Assembly (NCBI GenBank): GCA_954871525.1
Contig: OX940865.1
Coordinates: 28,132,420 to 28,196,419, forward strand
Source of the DNA: Parietaria judaica
Lineage: Eukaryota > Streptophyta > Magnoliopsida > Rosales > Urticaceae
DNA length: 64,000 nucleotides
Direction of reading: 5' to 3'
Position numbers and translations under genes: made by a program. The notes beneath the pieces are model-generated. The model did no database searches, was not told the DNA's origin, and saw only the letters and a program-made list of their open reading frames with translations. Shown here in pieces: positions 57,117 to 64,000 of the stretch (position 1 is its first letter; each line of letters starts with the position of its first letter).

Positions 57117-58795
57117 CTACTTATGAAGACCATTGTAATTCCCATTCACCATCTTCTTCATTTTCTCGAACCTCGTGCCCTTGTCGGAGAATTTTGCGGC
57201 GGCATAGTGCGCTAAGTAATCCCCGAACCGTACTTGACCGGGATAAAGAAGCTCCGTCGCTGGAGAAATAAATGCATCGGCGGACGGGTTATAGAAGGTG
57301 GCGATGGAGAGCCTGCTTCGGTCCTTCTCGGCGACGACACGGTGGAGAACGCTCCGGTACCGCCCATTGCTGAGGATCTCGATTTGGTCGCCGGTGTTCA
57401 CGAAGATAGATCCATTCTTTGACGGTGGGACCGCCACCCAAGCGCCTCTGTGGAGGAACTGAAGCCCCGGGACCTCGTCGTCCTGGAGGAGGAGGATTAT
57501 CCCGCCTGCGTCTGTGTGCTCCCGGAGCCCACACACCAGCTCAGGGTTAGGGCAAGGCGGGTATTTCGCGACCTGGCAAATAAGGTTAAATCAGTTGGTT
57601 GAATATTTGAATAATCATCCTTGACATAAGGGGAGGCAATATATAACAAATTATAAATATTGATTATTTATAATGGTATTTTTGCTACCTTGGTCCCCAC
57701 GGAAGGACCGGTTGGCCCGCAAAAAGCGTCCTTTATGTGGTTTTTATCTAACCCTAGATTCTCCGACAGGCGCTCAGAGAGTTTCTCCGCCAGCTTTACG
57801 AGTTGGGCTATGTACTTGTTCATCGTATCGCTGCAATCAATCGGAGGCGCCAACATTTAGCGTGTACAAACCCGATATGAATTAAAAATTAAAAAATAAC
57901 CAAGTACTAGGCCTTATTGAGTGTTTTGGACGAGACCCGTTTTTTGGTTTTAAAAATCAAAACAAGGTCCAATACTTATTTTGGTTAGGTCCGGTTTTTC
58001 AGGTTTGGACCGGAGTTGATTTTTGACAATTATTAATTTTGGATAGAAAACAAGTAATTTTCAAATCGGTATAAAAAATGTTCAAAATCAAAGAAAAAAA
58101 AAACAAACCAAATAATGAACATAATCGAGATTATACATATATAATCCATCCATCCGAACCATATTAAAAGAAAAACATAATCCAAACATATCATATGACT
58201 ATATCATATAAAATATCTTTAATAGAAATATGGTATCCGAATCTACATTGTGATTCCATATTAAAATAAATAGTGTATGTTTTTTAGTCTTACATATCAG
58301 AATGAATCTACATTGTGATTCCATGAATTTGGACCGCGAAATAAACCAAGTTCCGGGACAAGGTTTTTCAATTTTCACTCACCCGAAATCGCTTGCCATA
58401 TTCGCAACGGATTCCACGTCCAAGTGAGGAAGGTGGCGAATGAAGAAGCTGGTTTCCCAGTCGACGTCAGCGCTCGGCCCTTTTGCCACGTTGGACTCAA
58501 AAAACCGGCGCTTCAGGCTCCGCTCGTAGTGCCCGTTGACCAAGTCTTTCACTCTCTCCATCAACTCCGAGTCAATGCCGTGGTTCTTTATCTGCATACC
58601 ATCAATAATCAAACAATGATAGGTTAGCATGAAATGAATTTTTCATAAATTTGAACTAAAATAAGAAAGTAATAAGATAAGATGATCATGTACTTGAAAG
58701 CAACCCCATTTCTCACAAGCGTGGTCAATGAGAGCAATTGTTTGGCTTCTCTTCTCTCCATGAAGCTCACTCAAATCTATTATTGGGATCTCCAT
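57117..58795 (-). CDS. 1-aminocyclopropane-1-carboxylate oxidase-like 2-oxoglutarate dioxygenase fold enzyme
   Basis: Exons 58795-58694, 58591-58383, 57830-57689 and 57572-57117 join in phase to 302 residues, slightly short for ACC oxidase (about 310-320). It starts [11 protein letters not shown], the standard opening. DIOX_N runs to about residue 103. The core has [22 protein letters not shown] (as two blocks) with iron ligands H and D, the third ligand His in SVLHRVV, and [11 protein letters not shown] with the Arg-x-Ser that holds the carboxylate or cosubstrate. ACC oxidases turn ACC into ethylene in the cytosol using Fe(II), ascorbate and bicarbonate. A shortened loop ([14 protein letters not shown]) sets it apart from typical ACO1 types, so another dioxygenase activity is possible. 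A damaged sister copy lies at 48.5 kb. Confidence 0.85.
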
Positions 58796-61474
58796 TCTTT
58801 CAAAAAAAAAAAAATTGATTTTGAATTCTATGCATATAAGGTATACAATGCAAGGGTGCTTATATATAGGCATATACTGATGCATTTGTATGTTATTTTA
58901 ATATATAATGATAGCTAGTGCTTAATCAGTAGTATTAAACTATAAGATGCTTTGCAGCAATATATATTAAAAATCACATGTGACTATATTCCTCATGTTA
59001 CATTCGTCCAGCCGGTTCCTCTTTTTGATCATTTTCGGGTAAAACCGAAATTCAGAATTTTTGTTCTAAAAAATAAAATTTCTTTTCGAGATTACTCATT
59101 TATTCATTTATGGATAATATAACTTGGAAATCCCGAATCAGAAATGGGGTATTTACATGACTAGGTTATATGACCTTAATCATGAACCGATAGGATTAAT
59201 TCCTTGTGAATTAATTAAGGGCTTCTGTTTGTTTACTTGGTTATTTTTCAACTCTTTTACTTTCGGTTATGTAAGCAAAAGCTTTCCCCTTGTAAATTCC
59301 AATACCGTGCATCTCAATGTATATAATATATCCATATATATGCAGTCAAGTAGCCATTTCTTGCTTCAGAATGGGAGAACTAGTGAATATTCACAAGGCT
59401 TTGATTTAGTGCTTTGCTCTTACGTAATCTATTTATCTTTAATTAATTTATTACTTACTATGGATCGAGTGGTTTTCGAAAACTATGGGTCGTTGATTAT
59501 AAGAAAGGGATAAAAGAGAGAGTAACGGGCAATAATGACCAAACGACACAATAATTCGAGCCTAGTTAGTGCGTAAGTGTAGTCGTATATATTGCGATCA
59601 GGAAAATCAAAGGAATTTAAACTAAGGCAATATATATATGCTTCTATTTTGGTTATATTTATTTTAAGAAATATATCTAAATAGGAGTTTAGCGTTTATC
59701 ACCATGATCACATTCTAATATACTATTTTCTTATGTGTATGTACTATTTTTCATCTAAAAACTCAATTAGGTAATGACCAATCATATTACCCCACATTTA
59801 ATTGATTTAAATTTTATTTTTGCAATATAGCATTTATAAAGTTGGTTTCTCATAATACTACTATTTGTTAATTGGCAGATCTGAAAAACAAAATATTTTA
59901 ATTATAATAGAACTCTTGTCATGGGAGAGAATACTATAGAGAGAGATCATTCCCAAGGATGAATCTAAGCTCATATTGTAACAGACATCCACGGCAATCA
60001 AATCCATACCATTTTGCAGAATAATGTTTCATAATATTCCCTTGAAAAAAGAAAAAAAAATGTTGTTACTGATATTTTTTAAATGACATTGTGGTCTTTC
60101 AATTTTTACGCTGATGGAGTAGAAATATTGAAACCCTAACTTTTTATTTATTTAAATAATAAAATTGAATGTATTATATGATCCTTGTATGATTAACAAG
60201 CACATGATGAAATTTAATACACTTGAAGTGCTTTGAAAATATTTATCGTCGAATAAGACGGAATTAATTCGCAACACAAAGTTATAATTAAAGGCTTCGT
60301 TGACGAAAGATATTTGAAAAATGGTAAATGAATGAAATGTCTATTTTGTGTCAAGTCTTTTAAAAAACTGCCCATTGTGTGTATTTTTTACTCTCACGAA
60401 TGGGCATTTATTAAAATGTTTGATATAAAAATGGGCATTTCGTACAATTTCCTTGTGAAAAATTACAGGTGTATTTCGAGTTTACCTTGATTTGTATTAC
60501 ATACACTTGAGATTTTTTTTTCATTCCCCGTAATGCATAATGCGAGATAGAGAAACAAATAGCTTTGTGAGATTAGACGGTTGTATGACTACTTTTTTTA
60601 TTTATTCAATAATAGTAAAGAAGATTTACAAGCGACAAATCAATGTACCTTTCACGCCGGAAAAGAACCAGTAAAATTATATTTTACCAATTTTGTTGGA
60701 TTTAAATATAGTTCATGATCTGATCATTATGATATATGGTCATATCTATTACTAAATAACTAGAAAATGTATTTATATTTACTATAATTACCCTATATAT
60801 AAATTACAAGATCTAATAATGATTATGAATATAATATAAATTAAGACATACGATGTATGTACATTTACGTAATAATGTCGTTTTTCAATATTGTACGTAA
60901 AATCCATTATGTTATAATTAAAAACTAAATCGTCACGTAAGAGAACAATGTCAAACTACTCAGCATGCATGCAAAGCTTACTGGTTTCGATCTCATTATT
61001 ATGTCACAATTTCATATATTCAATAATTATATATGATAATTGATATGGAGTAATTCACGAGAGATTTGTAAAGTTCTTTCGAGCATCAAAGGCGTAATAT
61101 TGTAAATTTAAGAAATTAGTAGAAAAAAATTATATAATTATGAAAGTTTGGGGATCGTTTTCTCAGTTCATCATATTTTCATAAAATCATTGGTTCAAAC
61201 TCAAATCATATAGACTGAGTTATACGCTATTAGTCTAGTATTTTTGCCGCAATTTTCTTTACTTTTTAAAAGTGTCATAAACTAAAATTCGAAGGGGAAA
61301 ATGACACGACTATCAAAGTTGAGGGGCTATTGATTCCAGTTACACCTCTGAGAAAGGAAAAATATAATAAATAAAAGTTTTTCCCTCTCTTTCCGTCGCA
61401 GAAAAGCGAATCCTGCGACGGAGCTCGCTAACTTGCGCCGTCTGCTCCACCGAATCTCTCTCTCTCTCTCTGCA
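58796..61474. other. Intergenic between the ACC oxidase and KEA genes
   Basis: The region is AT-rich. 60318-60455 is a short palindromic MITE ('gaaatgtctatttt' against 'aaaatgggcatttc') related to the ends of the 54978-56347 element. The 61400-61474 stretch is the CT-rich 5' UTR of the KEA gene. No other gene is seen. Confidence 0.5.
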
Positions 61475-64000
61475 ATGGCGGTGCGCTCTTCCTCGTCGTC
61501 TTCGATTCTCGCGCCTCTCTCCGTCCTCACACTCGTCATCCTCCACTGCTCCATCGCTCTTCCTCTCTCCGCAAATGGCGCCGAATTGGACTCGGAGTCC
61601 TCGGAGCGGATCAGCGGTGTCGCCGTCGAGCCGAACTCCACTCGCGCGAGATCCGGCGAGGACAGCTTCGCCGACATGATCGATCGCGCGCTGGAGCGGG
61701 AGTTCCCCGACAATGAGCAGAACGAAGGTTCGTACTCTGTTGCCGTAGGCTTCTGCAATTGCGATTTCCTATGGTTTGTGGTATTGTTCGGATGCTCTTG
61801 GATTCGGCATTGCATCTTGGTGAAGATTTTGGTGAAATTGAGCTCATGAGCTGTAGCTTTTTTTTGTTTTTGTTTGAAACTCTCTGTCATTGCAGCCATG
61901 GACGCAGGAGGTTTCAACAATAGTTTGGAAGGACAGCAGGTAATCACGGTCGTGAAAATTGCTAATTCTTCGAAGTTCTACTTCAAATTTTGAAGTATTT
62001 TTAGGTGATCACATACATGCAAATGCAGAAATAGGAATGTTTAGAGCTTATTACTGGATATTAAGTGTACTGCATAGTTATACTCGGGAAATTTGTTTGA
62101 GGAAAGCTCGTAATATAGGTTTCGAACTGTTGGAGACTTCAATCTCATCGATTCTCGCCTAGAAACAATGTGGATGGAAAGTGTAAAAAACAGTAATAGG
62201 CGTTTTATGTCAACGAATTCTCAGTAAATCACTCAATTGTAAATGAAAACCATGATAGTTTGACGATCCTGTAGCTTAAAATCTTTAACTATGGCCGAGT
62301 ATGAGACGAGTTTATATCAAATATATATTGTTTGAATGCTTGAAGTTTTTTTTTTTTTTTTTTGATAATTGCTTGAAGTTGAGATCATAGTAAGTGCATT
62401 GTTGTGAAAAACTATAAATAGTCATCATAATTGTGAGAATCTATGCTACGAAACCTTTTCTTTTCTTTCTAATTTTAGTTACACAAAGTCCAGAAGTGAT
62501 TTGGGTGTTCTTCGTTATGATAGGAAAACTTGAATCTCAACTTGCTCTGTCAATTTTGTTGCTGCAAGGAAAACTTGCTTTAAAATGGCCTTTAAATCTC
62601 CACGATCTTGTGCTTATATAGTCTGTTTCGGTACCTGCTGCAGTTAAATGTTCGTTACATAGCTTTTGTTGAACAATATTTGTTTTTGATCAATTCGTTT
62701 CTGACTTGGTAAGGGGAAATTGTTACCTATCAGGCAGTTCTGGAAACTGTGGCTAGAGTTAAGTCCAAGAAAAATGACACCAAGGACAAGGAGGAGAAAA
62801 AGTATGTTTGTCTCTCTTGTACTTCAGTGACTAATTTATACATCTTTTATATTCCAAGTAAGAACGCTTAAAATCCCTCTCTTAAAAGTATGCTAATTAT
62901 ATGTAAACCTTGTGGTAGGTCATTTCAGTTCCATCATGTTTTCAATTTGGAGAATGAGAATCAAGCCGAGGATATGCCAACTTTAATAGATCGAAAGGTA
63001 TTTCGGTGCATTCACTTTTGTACCTTCAATTATTTCTTCGATTTTAGTTTATTTATCCTCCTGTGCGGGAATTCTATTTTTGGCAGGACAATGTTTTTGT
63101 TATATCGAATCTCAAGTCAAAGTTTCCCATTCTACAACTTGACTCAAGGTGGCATCACTCTCTTAGACGATCTTGTTAACTTCAAAATTATTTATCTATG
63201 AGGAACTTGGCTGATCTATCATAAAACTATAATTTAGGTTGATATCGGATCTTGTGGTTGTCATTGTCTCTGCAACTTGTGGTGGCATTGCGTTTGCTTG
63301 TGCTGGTCAACCGGTTAGCTGACTGCATTGCCCTTTGCTTCATTACTTCATTTCAGTAATTACTTATTATATCAGTTTTAGTTTTCAGTAATTAAATATT
63401 GGCCACTAACGAATACTGCAGGTTATTACTGGATATCTGCTGGCAGGATCGCTCATCGGTCCCGGAGGCTTGAGTTTTGTCAGTGAAATGGTTCAAGTAT
63501 GTCTCCTTTATTGTGTATTTATTCTTGCTGTAATAACAGATTTTCATTCCTCCTTCCATCAATTATATTACAGTATTACTCATTTAAAAAATATTTACTC
63601 GTTTTATCTGATAGGAATATTGTCCATTTTGTTATTCACTTTTTAAATTAGATATGAAGTAACCATTGTTAGTAAATTCTAAATCATAGGGATTACTTCT
63701 GATTCTTCTTAGAATTAGATTCAGTAATTAGCCTATAGATAACAATTCTCGATTTTTCATTAACAATGAGAAAGAAAAAAAATCTCACCATATTCTTCAG
63801 CTTAATTCACTTTCGTATGTAAATTGTGGGATGAAGGTTGAGACCGTTGCTCAGTTTGGTGTTATCTTTCTTCTCTTTGCATTGGGCCTGGAGTTTTCTG
63901 CTACAAAGGTCGGAACGCGTAGCTGTAAATTTCCATTTTATATTGTTGTCATTCAGGGTTTAGATAATGATTGGGCTGGATTTAATGGTAATTAAATTTT
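61475..64000 (+). CDS. K+ efflux antiporter, KEA4/5/6 type (5' part)
   Basis: Eight exons are visible: 61475-61737, 61896-61939, 62734-62801, 62919-62997, 63087-63148, 63238-63313, 63422-63496, 63837-63908. The gene continues past the window. It opens with a signal peptide (MAV to about residue 35), a Ser/Glu-rich luminal part (SFADMIDRALEREFP), then FQFHHVFNLENE, NVFVISNLKSKFPILQLD, and the first membrane helices of a CPA2 exchanger (LISDLVVVIV, VITGYLLAGSLIGPGGLSF, VAQFGVIFLLFALGLEF). Arabidopsis KEA4-6 act in Golgi, TGN and related compartments, exchanging K+ for H+. All splice sites are GT-AG and phases agree, and nothing suggests damage. Start ATG at 61475 is chosen because no upstream in-frame ATG exists. 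Confidence 0.9.

Noticed and set aside
61340..61947. Minus-strand open frames opposite the KEA first exon
   Set aside because: They are antisense shadows of the Ser/Arg-rich signal-peptide exon. The plus strand has the family match and correct splice sites.

Overview
This is nuclear DNA of a flowering plant, very probably a eudicot. The evidence is AT-rich intergenic DNA, short exons split by GT-AG introns, plant-specific gene families (oxidosqualene cyclase, CYP71D-type P450, receptor-like protein, ACC oxidase, KEA antiporter) and plant transposons (Cassandra, Emigrant-type, Ac- and Tip100-type hAT, TRIM). Gene content loosely suggests an asterid, but I cannot name a species.

Layout. 0-5 kb: LINE debris, then a small secreted protein with two tandem six-cysteine knottin-like modules (2106-2498). 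A 1.8 kb piece of an Ac-like hAT transposon sits in its 3' flank between 34-bp direct repeats. 5.2-14.2 kb (minus): an oxidosqualene cyclase whose 13 exons join in frame to 763 residues despite several TE insertions in its introns. 14.6-18.6 kb: three non-autonomous elements, two of them hATs with perfect 8-bp target duplications. 20.2-21.8 kb (plus): an intact two-exon CYP71D-like P450 of 501 residues. 22-42 kb: almost only repeats (solo LTRs, a pogo-type MITE inside a foldback, a 500-bp near-palindrome, a TRIM splitting a LINE RNase H relic, a Copia relic). 43-56 kb: broken genes, namely a receptor-like-protein stub, a Ulp1-type transposon protease, a truncated HAG2-like histone acetyltransferase, an ACC-oxidase pseudocopy, and a receptor-like protein broken by one frameshift and one hAT. 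57.1-58.8 kb (minus): an intact ACC-oxidase-like gene (302 residues). From 61.5 kb (plus): a KEA4/5/6-type K+ efflux antiporter that runs off the end.

How the genes may work together. The cyclase has Leu in the MLCFCR motif where beta-amyrin synthases have Trp, which favours lupane-type product. A CYP71D oxidase lies about 6 kb from its 5' end, head-to-head with only transposons between. This is a candidate two-gene triterpenoid cluster (inference). The knottin, receptor-like protein, ACC oxidase and KEA genes look like unrelated neighbours. A repeat unit recurs at 38.5, 47.7 and 54.1-56.8 kb, and beside the ACC-oxidase copies it suggests a local segmental duplication.

Target-site duplications were read directly by eye and give exact boundaries for most transposons listed. 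Family names rest on recognised motifs only; no search was run.
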